A DNA stretch of 64,000 nt from Devosia sp. (GCF_025809055.1 NZ_CP075529.1:2157501-2221500), one strand, 5' to 3'. Positions 27,175 through 36,240 are shown, counted from the first letter of the stretch. Notes: generated from the sequence alone by a model not told the origin. Translations and numbers: made by a program.

Positions 27175-27540
27175 TATGCTGGAACTCCTTGTTGACGCCC
27201 CAAATGGCTGGTTCCTTGCGGTAAAGACCGGCCATTCCGTACTCGTTCAGCGCCCGACCCCGGACACCGATGCGCAGTCAACCCCACGGCCGTTCCGGGT
27301 CCGCTTGTCCGGAACGCCATGCATCATAACGATGTTGTCAAAAAAATCGTGCCTTGCGGCACGGGCTGGGTGACGGGCTCAACTGCATATGGTGACACCA
27401 TAGCACAATTTTTCAGCAGAATCAAAAGGAACGAATCAGCCGAGGGCGAGCCCCGCGCCCGGTAGAAGCCGGCGTGTCAAAATCGTGACATTTGCCAGTC
27501 ACGTCCGGGGCTTGTCACCAGGCTTGTGACCCAGTCCCGA
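27175..27540. other. 366-bp intergenic region upstream of carD
   Basis: Carries the carD leader and its candidate promoter (27397-27425) on the minus strand. The fdxA end lies at the far side. Apart from that promoter and the AAGGAG site near 27182-27187 I see no RNA gene, repeat or coding frame. Confidence 0.45.
27397..27425 (-). promoter_or_regulatory. candidate sigma-70 promoter for carD
   Basis: Reading the minus strand: TTGATT (27425-27420), 17-bp spacer, TATGGT (27402-27397). The leader would be about 215 nt. This is a match to consensus only. Confidence 0.4.
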
Positions 27541-27879
27541 TCAGTCGCCCTCGCCCGGGGATTCCGAGAAGTACTTCTCGAGCTTGCCGGTTTCGCCGTC
27601 GCGGTCCTTGGCCTCGGGCAGCGGATCGCGCCGCTCGGTCAGGTTTGGCCATTCGGCGGCATATTTGGTATTGAGCGCCAGCCAGTCGTCCAGGCCGCTT
27701 TCAGTATCGGGCTTGATCGCTTCGGCCGGACATTCGGGTTCGCACACACCGCAGTCGATGCATTCGTCCGGATGGATCACCAGCATGTTCTCGCCTTCAT
27801 AGAAGCAGTCCACCGGACACACTTCCACGCAGTCGGTATATTTGCAGGCGATACAATTGTCGGTGACGATATAGGTCAT
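27541..27879 (-). CDS. fdxA: 7Fe-type ferredoxin FdxA
   Basis: 112 residues. It begins TYIVTDNCIACKYTDCVEVCPVDCF and has the second motif CIDCGVCEPECPAEAI, the cysteine pattern of [3Fe-4S][4Fe-4S] ferredoxins of the FdxA type, with the long C-terminal extension (TKYAAEWPNLTERR) found in this branch. Small electron carrier in the cytoplasm. Gene order carD-fdxA-S4-helicase is common in Rhizobiales. Confidence 0.97.
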   Translation of the reverse strand: MTYIVTDNCIACKYTDCVEVCPVDCFYEGENMLVIHPDECIDCGVCEPECPAEAIKPDTESGLDDWLALNTKYAAEWPNLTERRDPLPEAKDRDGETGKLEKYFSESPGEGD

Positions 27880-28034
27880 TCTAGCCGGCGATCCCGTCCA
27901 AGCGCGGCTTGTCCTCTGGGGAAGGTCAAGCCGCCTGTCTCAACGCGACCGGTGCTAAACCCTTTTCCATGGCTTCGCAAGGCTGTCCGGGAGGACGGTT
28001 TGGCGCATCTCGGGCCGGTCTCAAAAAGACTTGC

Positions 28035-28442
28035 CTATTCCTCGTCCGGGACGCGCAATCTGTCCGTATCGCGCCGCTCTTTCTTGGTGGGACGTCCGGC
28101 CCCGGCCGGCCGTTCGGCAATCGCCGCCTCATAGGGGGATTTCTCGGCTTTGGGCACGGGCGGCGGCGACAGGTCCTCGTAAAGTCCCTGGGCCTCGCTG
28201 GCCGGCCCGCGGCGCGTACCGGGATCGAGAATGCGCCAGACCAGGATCCGGCCGTGCAGGGACATGGTCAGAACGTCCCCGGCCCCGACCTTATGGTCGC
28301 TGCGCTCGGTGCGCTCGGAATTGACCCGGATGGCGCCGCTTTCGATGATCTTTTGCGCCAGGGTGCGGGATTTGACCGCGCGCGAGAAGAACAGGAACCG
28401 GTCCAGCCGCTCCTTGCGGAGGCCAGTGTCCGGCCCTGCCAA
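28035..28442 (-). CDS. RNA-binding S4 domain protein (HslR-like)
   Basis: 135 residues. The S4 domain occupies residues 8-65 (KERLDRFLFFSRAVKSRTLAQKIIESGAIRVN). HslR-type proteins bind the 50S subunit with stalled peptidyl-tRNA after heat stress, and this is the best-known relative. The C-terminal third is basic with KKERRDTDRLR. It lies 3 nt downstream of the helicase gene, which strongly suggests a shared transcript. Confidence 0.93.
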   Translation of the reverse strand: MAGPDTGLRKERLDRFLFFSRAVKSRTLAQKIIESGAIRVNSERTERSDHKVGAGDVLTMSLHGRILVWRILDPGTRRGPASEAQGLYEDLSPPPVPKAEKSPYEAAIAERPAGAGRPTKKERRDTDRLRVPDEE

Positions 28443-28445
28443 TCC

Positions 28446-31400
28446 TTACTCCGACTTGCCGCGCAGGGCGGCCAGGGCAGCAAAGGGGCTGTCGGGATCG
28501 AAAACCGGCTTGCGCTCTTCCCGCTGCGGGCGGCGATCGGGACGGGGCCCCTTGTCGGGCCGGCCCTTGCCAGCATACGGCTTGCCGCCATGCCCGCGAT
28601 CTTCGCCCTCGGGACGGCGCGGCCCCTTGCCATGGCGCGGCCGCTCATTGCGCCGGTTCGGCTGCCCTTCGGCATCACCGTCGCGGCGCTGGCGCGGCTC
28701 GTGGCGGCGCTGTTCGGAATTGCGGCGGCCGGGGAACCACACCTCGTCGAATTGCGGTTCGGCGGGCGCTGCAGCCTCGGCCGGCGCCGCGTCGGCCACC
28801 GCGCCTTCGGCTACGACCGCTTCGGCAACCGGCTCTGCCGGGGCTTCTTCCACAGCCGCGGGCTCCACCACACCATCGGTGGTGGCTGCATTATCCTCCA
28901 GCACCGTTTCGAGCGCCTGGACCTCCTCGGAAGCCTCGGCCGGCGCGACCGGCTCCACCGGCTTGGGCGTGCGGCGCACGCGATAGCCCAGCGATGTCAG
29001 GATGGAGGAAAAATCCTCGCCCGAGCAACCCAACAGGCTGGTCATTTCCACCGTGACGCGGAAGCCATTGCCGTCCGCCGCACCCACCGGCAATTCGCCC
29101 TGATAGGGCCGGCCGGCATCGAGCGCGATCAGCGGCCGGATGATATCGGCGAGCCGCTCGAGAATATCGACCCGCACCGCCCGCTTGCCCGCAACCTTGA
29201 ACCCGGCGATCTCATAAAGCCGCGGATCGACCTCGGGGTCGACCAGGAACGAGGTCCGGCCCGACAAAACGATATGGGGAATATCGGTGACGCCCGGCTG
29301 ACGGATGCCGCCATTCTTGAGCGCGAACAGGACCAGGGCCAGTTCGCGCGGCGCCGGCTTCAGCGAAGCCGGAACATAGATGTGATAGGCGCCGAACTTG
29401 ATCCCCAGCTTGCGCAGCTTGCCGCGCACGTCCTGATCGAGCCCCTTGACCTCTTCGGCCACGCCGGCGCGCGGCAACAGGCCCAGATGCTCATAGAGCT
29501 GATAGGCCAGGCCCCGCGCCGTGCCCTCGACATCGGCCGGCGCTTCCAGGGCCATCACCGGCTCGAGCACGGTATTGATATGGTGGCGCAGCCACAGCAT
29601 CAGCCGGTCCTGGACCTTTTCGAGGTCCGGTCCGGTCAGCGTCTCGTCGGCCAGGATGATGATGCGCGGCCGGAACAGGCTGTCGCCCTCGGCCAGTTCG
29701 GCGACCATTTCGCCGCGCCAGCGCAGGCGGCCATCGGTCGCCAACACAAATTCTTCATTTGGCGAACCAGCCAATCGTTCGGCACGATGATGTATCTCCG
29801 GCGCCACGACCGAATCGGCGGCGCCGCGCAGCCCCTTGGCATCAGCGTCGCCATCATTGCGCGCCAGGGTGAAGCGGAAGCCTTCGAGCGTACCGATCAG
29901 GTGGCCTTCCAACCTGACTTCGCCTTGGCTGTTGATTTCGGGAGATACCATACGTTTGTCTTTCAGGTGGCGGAGCAGAACGCTCGTGCGCCGGTCGACG
30001 AATCTCTGGGTGAGACGCTCATGCAGGGCGTCGCTCAGCCGATCTTCAATGTCCCGTGTCTTTTCGCGCCAATAGAGAGGGTCTTCAAGCCAGTTTTTCC
30101 GATTGGCGACAAAGGTCCAGGTGCGGATCTGCTTGATCCGGTTACTGAGTGTGTCAATGTCGCCCTCGCCATTGTCGCAAAACCGGACCTGCTCGGCAAT
30201 CCAGTCCGCATTGACCGATCCAATTCGTCTCAAATCCGAATAAATCCGGGTGACGATTTCGCCATGCGCCGCCGGTGAAATCCCCTGATAGTCCGGAATC
30301 TGGCAACATTCCCAGAGCAGTTTGACCGCATCGTGACCACGCGCCAGGCTCGCCGCCTCGTTGCGCGCCAGAAATTCGAGCGCGTGCTGGTCGGTGGCCA
30401 CCGGCACCCGGGTCAGCGTGCGATCCTGCGGCGACATTTCGAGGGAATGGCGCAGCGCCTCGATCGAGCCGAAATTGAGGTTCGAATTGCGCCATTGCAC
30501 CTGGCGCACCGGCTCGAAGTCGTGCGTCTCAAGCTGCACGACCAGTTCCTCGTCGAAATTGGCCGTGCCGCCGGTCACCCCGAACGTGCCGTTATGGCGG
30601 TGGCGTCCCGCCCGTCCGGCGATCTGGCCCAGTTCCGACGGCGTCAGCGGCCGGCTCTGATGCCCGTCGAACTTGGTGTCGTCGGCAAAAGCGACGTGGT
30701 GGATATCCAGGTTCAGCCCCATGCCGATGGCATCGGTGGCCACGAGAAAATCCACGTCCCCATTCTGGTAGAGATCGACCTGGGCGTTGCGCGTGCGGGG
30801 GCTGAGCGCCCCCATCACCACCGCCGCCCCGCCCCGTTCGCGGCGGATCAGTTCGGCAATGGCATAGACCTGCCGGGCCGAGAAGGCGACGATGGCCGAG
30901 CGCGGCGGCTGGCGGGAGATTTTGCGCGAACCCGAATAGGTCAGCTGCGAGAAACGTGGCCGGTCGATGATCTCGGCATGGGGGATCAGCTTGCGCACCA
31001 CCCCGGCCATGGTCGCCGAGCCCAAAAGCAGCGTTTCCTGCAGGCCCCGGGCCTTGAGCAGCCTGTCGGTAAAGACATGGCCGCGATCGAAGTCGATGGC
31101 GGTCTGGATTTCGTCCACGGCCACGCAGTCGACATGGATATCCATGGGCATGGCTTCCACCGTCGCCACCCAATAGCGCGGCTTGGCCGGAACGATCCGC
31201 TCCTCGCCGGTCACCAGCGCCACCGCCTGTTCGCCGACCCGCTCCACCACCCGCTGATAGACCTCGCGCGCCAGAAGGCGCAGCGGCAGGCCGATCATCC
31301 CGGTGGGATGGGCCAACATGCGCTCGATGGCGAAATAGGTCTTGCCGGTATTGGTCGGGCCGAGAATCGCCTTGACCGAATGGGAGTGTGCGAAAGTCAT
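28446..31400 (-). CDS. SUV3-like helicase-related protein with long disordered tail
   Basis: 984 residues. The N-terminal half is an SF2 helicase of the mitochondrial SUV3 type: motif I GPTNTGKT (14-21), motif II DEIQ instead of DEAD, GSAT (motif III), and motifs V/VI in FLVATDAIGMGLNLDI and IAGRAGRHRHNGTFG. A SUV3-like C-terminal domain follows. From about residue 790 the chain becomes Ala/Glu/Val-rich and acidic, and from about 890 Arg/Gly/Pro-rich and basic, as in an RNA-binding tail. SUV3 unwinds RNA in mitochondrial RNA decay; an equivalent role here is inference. Operon with the S4 protein. Confidence 0.9.
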   Translation of the reverse strand: MTFAHSHSVKAILGPTNTGKTYFAIERMLAHPTGMIGLPLRLLAREVYQRVVERVGEQAVALVTGEERIVPAKPRYWVATVEAMPMDIHVDCVAVDEIQTAIDFDRGHVFTDRLLKARGLQETLLLGSATMAGVVRKLIPHAEIIDRPRFSQLTYSGSRKISRQPPRSAIVAFSARQVYAIAELIRRERGGAAVVMGALSPRTRNAQVDLYQNGDVDFLVATDAIGMGLNLDIHHVAFADDTKFDGHQSRPLTPSELGQIAGRAGRHRHNGTFGVTGGTANFDEELVVQLETHDFEPVRQVQWRNSNLNFGSIEALRHSLEMSPQDRTLTRVPVATDQHALEFLARNEAASLARGHDAVKLLWECCQIPDYQGISPAAHGEIVTRIYSDLRRIGSVNADWIAEQVRFCDNGEGDIDTLSNRIKQIRTWTFVANRKNWLEDPLYWREKTRDIEDRLSDALHERLTQRFVDRRTSVLLRHLKDKRMVSPEINSQGEVRLEGHLIGTLEGFRFTLARNDGDADAKGLRGAADSVVAPEIHHRAERLAGSPNEEFVLATDGRLRWRGEMVAELAEGDSLFRPRIIILADETLTGPDLEKVQDRLMLWLRHHINTVLEPVMALEAPADVEGTARGLAYQLYEHLGLLPRAGVAEEVKGLDQDVRGKLRKLGIKFGAYHIYVPASLKPAPRELALVLFALKNGGIRQPGVTDIPHIVLSGRTSFLVDPEVDPRLYEIAGFKVAGKRAVRVDILERLADIIRPLIALDAGRPYQGELPVGAADGNGFRVTVEMTSLLGCSGEDFSSILTSLGYRVRRTPKPVEPVAPAEASEEVQALETVLEDNAATTDGVVEPAAVEEAPAEPVAEAVVAEGAVADAAPAEAAAPAEPQFDEVWFPGRRNSEQRRHEPRQRRDGDAEGQPNRRNERPRHGKGPRRPEGEDRGHGGKPYAGKGRPDKGPRPDRRPQREERKPVFDPDSPFAALAALRGKSE

Positions 31401-31500
31401 CCCGCCCTATTTAGTCGCTCGCGTGATGACATGCGAGGGGCCCCGGCCAGTTGTCCCAACCCTGCACAATTTCGCCACGATCCCGCCCCGGACATTAACG

Positions 31501-31582
31501 GGCGAAACAGAACCGGAACAAATCAGCATCGAATCGGCGCGACTCACCCAATCCGGTTTTGTTCTCGGCCACATCTGGTGGG
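31501..31582. repeat. imperfect 80-bp repeat, copy A
   Basis: Shares with copy B (32048-32128) an ordered series of matches: CCGGAAC, GAATCGG-GC, CAAT-CGG-TTTGTTCTC, then CATCTGGTGG. Contains an inverted pair GGAACAAA and TTTTGTTC. Identity is partial, so this is an old duplication or a degenerate element. Confidence 0.55.
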
Positions 31583-31934
31583 CACGACGCCCGCCGACAC
31601 ACAAGCGCGGCGCATCACCGTGTCTTGCCGGGACTTTCGAGCGCCAGGGCATTCAACTTGGTTGCCATCGGGTTAATTTCAGCGTTCTGCGGGCAAAGAT
31701 GAACGCGCGGTAAAGGCGGCGGCGACCAGAATAATTTCGCCGTTGAGGCTTTCCAGCCCGTAATCCGGCCCCCTCGCACCAACCCATTGGCAAAATCGCC
31801 CGTTGACGTCCCACCCTGGCACAAGGTGACACCGCGCCACCGCAAGCGCTGGTCCTCATCTCACCCGCCGCCCAGGCTCGCCCTCTACCCGTCACGCAGC
31901 TCCCACTCCACTCCAGCCCCGCCCACCCCACTGG

Positions 31935-31960
31935 GTCACTCCCGAGAAAGCGGAGCCTCT
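31935..31960. repeat. degraded half of a GTCATYCC-type repeat
   Basis: GTCACTCCCGAGAAAGCGGA followed by GCCTCT differs from the left end of copy 3 at only a few positions; the right half is missing. Confidence 0.55.
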
Positions 31961-32047
31961 GGTTTCTCGACACCAGCACCACCCAATATGTCCACCCGTC
32001 CCATTCCGGCGCAGATCGCGACGTCCGCGCAGCCGCGCGTTAACCCA

Positions 32048-32128
32048 TGAACCAAACCCGGAACGAACAGGGACAGAATCGGGGCAGTCAGCACAATGCG
32101 GCTTTGTTCTCCCCCATCATCTGGTGGC
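32048..32128. repeat. imperfect 80-bp repeat, copy B
   Basis: Direct-orientation partner of 31501-31582, ending in TTTGTTCTCCCCCATCATCT followed by GGTGG. See copy A. Confidence 0.55.
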
Positions 32129-32393
32129 AATGGCGGCACGCAGCCACAATCACCCGCCCGGCGCGCCTCATTGGAGCCCGAAACCGTTCACAGAGGCTAA
32201 CAGGGGGTAAATTTGCGGGCGCCTCGGCACTTTCTTAGCGAAACGCTGCCAGAATTTTTCTGCGCGGAGCCGAGACGTTAACGCGCGCACCCCGGCGCGC
32301 CCGGCGGTCGGGCTCATAAAATTGGCAAAAAACCTTTTGACCGTCCGGTTTTGGGACAGGGGCCGGGGGCGCTGTGTTTGACGCGCAGCCTGC

Positions 32394-33170
32394 CTATTCG
32401 CGCATGCCGACCAGGATCATGGAGAGATCGCCCATCGAGGTACCGACGATCACACGATAGGGCACGTAGTAGCCGGTCTGGCCCAGCGGCGCATACCACA
32501 GGACCATGCGGCTGCTCTCGGCCAGATAAGTGGTCATTTCCGAGCTGGCGAAATGTCCCGAGATCGGCCGGTAGCGCAGCGAACAGGCCACGAGCGGCCC
32601 CTGATAGCCGGTGCGGGGCGATGTCGCCTCATCGGTATCGAGAAAACCCATCTCGATGTTGAAGCGCTCGACACCGGTAAAGATGGAGGCGCGCTTTTCA
32701 CACAGGCTCCGGTCGAGCGCACTGCCCTTGAGCACGAAGGCGGAAATGAAGTCGCCCACCCCGCTCAACTGGCTGCGTTCGATTGGAACGCGGTCCCCGG
32801 TATCGACGATCGGCGGGTTGACCTGAAAGGTGCTGACAGCGCGGCCGGAAAAACCGACTTCGGCGGTGAACACCTCGCCATTGGCGCGGGTTTCGAGCGC
32901 AAAGCTCTCCGAAACCAGGCTCGCGCCGGCCGAACTGCCCCGCACGGAGGCCTTGGCCGTGCCGCTGGCCACCACCGAGCCGACCCCGGTGACATTGGCG
33001 CTGAGGTCGAGGCCATAGCGTCTGCCATCGTCTGTCAGCCCGACTTCCATCAGCGCCACATTGAGACCACCCAGCGTCAGCACATAATTGAACTTGGCGT
33101 CGACCTGTGCCATCGCGACTTGCGTAAGGCTTAGGACAAGGGCAGTGGCGGCGAGGGTGGAACGGATCAC
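32394..33170 (-). CDS. DUF3108 domain-containing exported protein
   Basis: 258 residues from a GTG at 33170, which gives a good signal peptide (IRSTLAATALVLSLTQVAMAQ). The mature part is beta-rich with conserved DUF3108 features: KFNYVLTLGGLNVALMEV at the N-terminus and YYVPYRVIVGTSMGDLSMILV at the end. The family is periplasmic, function unknown, and in this order is regularly next to rpmB. The open frame continues upstream to 33266 but those residues lack a signal-like character, so the GTG start is preferred. Confidence 0.88.
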   Translation of the reverse strand: MIRSTLAATALVLSLTQVAMAQVDAKFNYVLTLGGLNVALMEVGLTDDGRRYGLDLSANVTGVGSVVASGTAKASVRGSSAGASLVSESFALETRANGEVFTAEVGFSGRAVSTFQVNPPIVDTGDRVPIERSQLSGVGDFISAFVLKGSALDRSLCEKRASIFTGVERFNIEMGFLDTDEATSPRTGYQGPLVACSLRYRPISGHFASSEMTTYLAESSRMVLWYAPLGQTGYYVPYRVIVGTSMGDLSMILVGMRE

Positions 33171-33403
33171 GGCGTCAACTCGTCTCGGGTGAACCGGCGG
33201 CCTGGCGCCGGACGAATCAGTGGGTTCGATCAAACCTGCCCATGCCTTTGGGCGCTGGCAAGGCATTCACGGCCCTCAAAACGGCCCTTTGGCTTGACGG
33301 GACGGGCCTCTTTCTCTAAAGAGCCGCCAGATTTCATGACAAATGAGGCCCGTTGCGGACTTCCCCGCCACGCAGGACCTTTACACAAACAGGATCTACA
33401 ATC

Positions 33404-33688
33404 ATGGCACGTCGCTGCGAACTGACCGGCAAGGGCGTTATGATGGGCAACAATGTTTCGCACGCCCTCAACCGCACCCGCCGCCGTTTTCTCCCCAATC
33501 TGGTCAATGTCACGCTGATCTCGGACGCCCTCAATCGTCCGGTCAAGCTGCGCATCACCACTTCCGCCCTGCGCACGGTCGAGCACCGTGGTGGCCTGGA
33601 CGCCTTCCTGCTCAAGCAGGATGATGCCGACCTGAGCCCCCTGGCCCTGGGTATCAAGAAGGAAGTCCGCGCCGCCCTCGCCGGCTAA
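33404..33688 (+). CDS. rpmB: 50S ribosomal protein L28
   Basis: 94 residues. The N-terminus ARRCELTGKGVMMGNNVSHA is the L28 signature, followed by NRTRRRFLPNLVNVTLISDA. L28 binds 23S rRNA in the large subunit. The ATG at 33404 is preceded by ACAGGA. It is divergent from DUF3108 and ends in a strong terminator. Confidence 0.98.
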   Translation: MARRCELTGKGVMMGNNVSHALNRTRRRFLPNLVNVTLISDALNRPVKLRITTSALRTVEHRGGLDAFLLKQDDADLSPLALGIKKEVRAALAG

Positions 33689-33711
33689 GCGGTTTTCCTC
33701 TACCGAATTTG

Positions 33712-33748
33712 ACCGCGTGGTAGGCAACTGCCACGCGGTTTTGTTTTT
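33712..33748 (+). terminator. rho-independent terminator of rpmB
   Basis: Nine-bp stem ACCGCGTGG/CCACGCGGT with a 10-nt loop, followed by TTTGTTTTTT. Confidence 0.92.
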
Positions 33749-33885
33749 TGGAACGGCGCTTATAATCTGCGTCATCCGATCGCCTACCGGCCGTCGCCCT
33801 CGGGCTTGACCCGACAATGGCGCCGCCATTGCACAACCTCCGCCCCGGTCTTTTGCCGGTCAGCGGCAAACAAAGGTACAGTCAG

Positions 33886-34521
33886 ATGCTGTCTCGTTTT
33901 CTGGTGGCCGTCGCCGCCATGGTGGCCGTGGTCGCCGCCTCCAATGTCCTTGTTCAGTTTCCGGTCGATTTCACCCTGGGCGCCGTCCATATTGGCGACA
34001 TCCTGACCTGGGGCGCCTTCACCTATCCGATCGCCTTCCTCGTGACCGATCTCTCCAACCGCGCCTTCGGCCCGCAAAAGGCGCGGCTCGTGGTGGTCGC
34101 CGGTTTCTGCGTCGCGGTCGTGCTCTCCATCTGGCTGGCAACGCCGCGCATCGCCATCGCCTCGGGCACCGCCTTCCTCGTCGCGCAATTGCTTGATGTC
34201 TCCATCTTCCATCGCCTGCGCGATGGCGCCTGGTGGCACGCACCGATGTTCTCCTCGCTGGTCTCCTCGGCGCTCGATACGGTCATCTTCTTTTCTCTCG
34301 CCATGGCCCCGGCCTTTGCCGGCATTGATGCCGCCTTCGGCATGGAGGATTCGTCCCTCGCCTTCCCGGCCCCGCTCCTGGGCGTAGGCGCCGAAGTCGA
34401 GCTCTGGCAGTCGCTGGCTTTGGGCGATTTCCTCGTCAAGCTGGTCATGGCCGTGCTGATGCTCGCTCCCTACAAGAGCGTCCGCGACCTCGTGCTGCGC
34501 CGCCTGCCCGCCACGGCCTGA
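33886..34521 (+). CDS. yhhQ: queuosine precursor transporter (VUT/YhhQ family)
   Basis: 211 residues from the ATG at 33886 with about six membrane segments. Family blocks are present: TWGAFTYPIAFLVTDLSNRAFGPQKAR near residues 43-69 and SGTAFLVAQLLDVSIFHRLRD. YhhQ imports the queuine precursors preQ0/preQ1 for tRNA modification. A small hairpin TTTGCCG/CGGCAAA (33852-33870) precedes the ribosome site, but it does not match a preQ1 riboswitch I know. The frame extends upstream to 33817, giving a longer but non-conserved N-terminus. Confidence 0.9.
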   Translation: MLSRFLVAVAAMVAVVAASNVLVQFPVDFTLGAVHIGDILTWGAFTYPIAFLVTDLSNRAFGPQKARLVVVAGFCVAVVLSIWLATPRIAIASGTAFLVAQLLDVSIFHRLRDGAWWHAPMFSSLVSSALDTVIFFSLAMAPAFAGIDAAFGMEDSSLAFPAPLLGVGAEVELWQSLALGDFLVKLVMAVLMLAPYKSVRDLVLRRLPATA

Positions 34522-34538
34522 CGCCGGGCAGGCTCTTT
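34502..34538 (+). terminator. possible terminator overlapping the end of the queuosine transporter gene
   Basis: Stem GCCTGCCCG (34502-34510) with CGGGCAGGC (34525-34533), a 14-nt loop including the stop codon, then TCTTT. The T run is short. Confidence 0.4.
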
Positions 34539-34588
34539 CGTGCATCCAATTCCTCTGGCATGGTGGCCTCACCTGCCGGAGGCTTTGC

Positions 34589-35038
34589 ATGACCGAGACC
34601 GTTGTCTTACCCGGGAACCCCGCACCGCGCCGCCGCGGCACCTTCTTCGTGCCGCTGCTGGTCTTTCCGTTCCTGGCCTACAACCTCATCGTTTTCCTGT
34701 TCTTCGGCGGCAATCCGGCCAATTGGGCCTTCGGCATGTTCGCCCTGCCCATGCCCTCGGGCATGCCCTGGGCCATCACTGCGGGCGATTTCCTGCTCGT
34801 GGTCGGCATCATTCTGTTGTTCTTCGAAGTGCTGAAATCGACCAACACCGCCCGCAGCTCGATCGTCGAGCACATGCTGTCCATGCTGGTCTTCGTCGCG
34901 TTTCTGGTGGAGTTCCTGCTGGTCGGCGCGGCCTCCAGCTCGGTCTTCTTCCTGCTCATGGTGATGAGCCTGATCGACGTGGTCGCCGGCTTTACCGTCT
35001 CCATCACCAGCGCCAGCCGCGATGTGTCGATGACCTGA
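34589..35038 (+). CDS. four-helix integral membrane protein of unknown function
   Basis: 149 residues. Four hydrophobic stretches are evident at about 19-41, 63-82, 94-116 and 118-138, with a short polar N-terminus. CCGGAG lies 7 nt before the ATG. I recall similar small membrane proteins in Rhizobiales without a role. Neighbours give no clue. Confidence 0.8.
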   Translation: MTETVVLPGNPAPRRRGTFFVPLLVFPFLAYNLIVFLFFGGNPANWAFGMFALPMPSGMPWAITAGDFLLVVGIILLFFEVLKSTNTARSSIVEHMLSMLVFVAFLVEFLLVGAASSSVFFLLMVMSLIDVVAGFTVSITSASRDVSMT

Positions 35039-35051
35039 CTGCCCGTGCGGA

Positions 35052-35324
35052 TCAGACGATCTTAGTCTTGCGATAACCCAGCGGCATCCGCCGCTCGCTG
35101 ATCCGCGCGCCCCGGCCATAGGCATTCACCGCCACTTGCTGCGGTCCGGCCTGGCCCGGCCGACGCACCACATGCAATTCCCGCGTGGCGATGATCTGGC
35201 TGACAAAAGCTGCCATGGGCGCGGAGCGCGCCAGGGACGGTCGCGGCGCAGGCGCATCGAGCGCGACGGGCACCCCGATCTCTCCTGTCCTGATCTGCTC
35301 CAGCTTTCGCATCGACCGTACCAT
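35052..35324 (-). CDS. small basic conserved hypothetical protein
   Basis: About 90 residues. The chain is Arg/Ala-rich with MRKLEQIRTGEIGVPV near the start and YGRGARISERRMPLGYRKTKI at the end. No signal or membrane segment. The start is uncertain: ATGs at 35324, 35312 and 35357 all lack a good ribosome site. The even spread of charged residues and the preserved frame suggest a real gene, but no family is known to me. Confidence 0.55.
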   Translation of the reverse strand: MVRSMRKLEQIRTGEIGVPVALDAPAPRPSLARSAPMAAFVSQIIATRELHVVRRPGQAGPQQVAVNAYGRGARISERRMPLGYRKTKIV

Positions 35325-35441
35325 TCTGCGCCGCGCTGTCCCGAAATGGCACAGCATGACCGGCAATCTGACACTATGGCAGCAAGCGCCATGCCAGATG
35401 GTAACAGTCTGTTAACGAAATTCGATCCCTGGTGACGATCA

Positions 35442-35460
35442 GTTCACAGAGAAAGTGAAC
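35442..35460. promoter_or_regulatory. operator-like inverted repeat GTTCAC-N7-GTGAAC
   Basis: Perfect 6-bp arms separated by 7 bp, between the end of gloB and the small basic gene, both on the minus strand. No T run follows, so it is less likely a terminator. Confidence 0.35.
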
Positions 35461-35472
35461 GCCTAGCCCGGC

Positions 35473-36240
35473 TCAGAAGTTATCCTTGCCCTTGCGAATG
35501 GCGGCGAAAACCTCCGCCGGATCGGCCCCGGTGAGCCCATAATGCTCAGCCAGTTCCGGGGCATCGGCGCGCAGGAATGGATTGGCCAGTTTGTCCTCGC
35601 CGAGCGGAAAGGGAATGGTCGGTTTCCCCTGCTCCCGCAAGGACTTGACCTCTTCCGCCCGCTTTTTCAGCGCCGCATTTTCGGGATCGATGGAGAGCGC
35701 AAACCGCGCATTGCTCTCGGTATATTCGTGCCCGCAATAGACCAGCGTCGCGTCCGGCAAGGCCCGCAACCGCTCGAGCCCCGCCCACATCGGCCCCGGC
35801 GTGCCCTCGAACATCCGCCCCACCCCAAGTGAAAACAGCGCATCGGCCGAAAACAGATGCCCGCCGACCGAATCGTGAAACACCACATGCCCCAGCGTGT
35901 GACCGGGCGTCGCCAAGACGTCGAAACGCGTATCTCCCAGTTCCACGACGTCGCCGTCGCCCACCAGCTCGTCCAGTTCCTCGATCTTGTCCGCCTCGGC
36001 GGCGGGCCCCACGACGCGCGCCCCCGATGCAGACTTGAGCTCGGCAATGGCCTCGACGTGGTCGATGTGGTGGTGGGTAATCAGGATGTCGGTGAGCGTC
36101 CAGCCGCGCCGCGCCAGCGCCGCCTTGATCGGGCCGGCCTCGGGCGCATCGATGGCAGCGGTTCGGCCACTGGCCTCGTCATGCGCCAGATATCCGAAAT
36201 TGTCGCTGCGAGCGGGAAAGACATCCACGATCAGGGCCAA
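35473..36240 (-). CDS. gloB: hydroxyacylglutathione hydrolase (glyoxalase II)
   Basis: 255 residues. MBL-fold enzyme that hydrolyses S-D-lactoylglutathione, the second step of methylglyoxal detoxification. Metal motif THHHIDHVEAI at about 55-65, further ligands in TPGHTLGHVVF and SADALFSLGVGRMFEG, and the glyoxalase-II C-terminal helical domain with PTIPFPLGEDKLANPFLR. The ATG at 36240 gives the standard ALIVDVFPARSDNFGYL start. Divergent from a methyltransferase gene, an arrangement conserved in Rhizobiales. Confidence 0.96.
   Translation of the reverse strand: MALIVDVFPARSDNFGYLAHDEASGRTAAIDAPEAGPIKAALARRGWTLTDILITHHHIDHVEAIAELKSASGARVVGPAAEADKIEELDELVGDGDVVELGDTRFDVLATPGHTLGHVVFHDSVGGHLFSADALFSLGVGRMFEGTPGPMWAGLERLRALPDATLVYCGHEYTESNARFALSIDPENAALKKRAEEVKSLREQGKPTIPFPLGEDKLANPFLRADAPELAEHYGLTGADPAEVFAAIRKGKDNF

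Larger units (their letters stand above)
31401..32393. other. 993-bp gene-free region with decayed repeats
   Basis: No frame has credible coding character: the few open frames are antisense-like and lack family resemblance. It contains two imperfect copies of an 80-bp sequence (31501-31582 and 32048-32128), a degraded GTCATYCC element (31935-31960), and several GTTAAC-like spots. The helicase promoter must lie at its left end on the minus strand; a weak hairpin near 32333-32354 may end the DUF3108 gene. This is by far the longest non-coding stretch of the window. Confidence 0.5.

Noticed and set aside
33760..33885. preQ1 riboswitch before the queuosine-precursor transporter
   Set aside because: A small hairpin exists but no match to known preQ1 aptamer sequences could be made.
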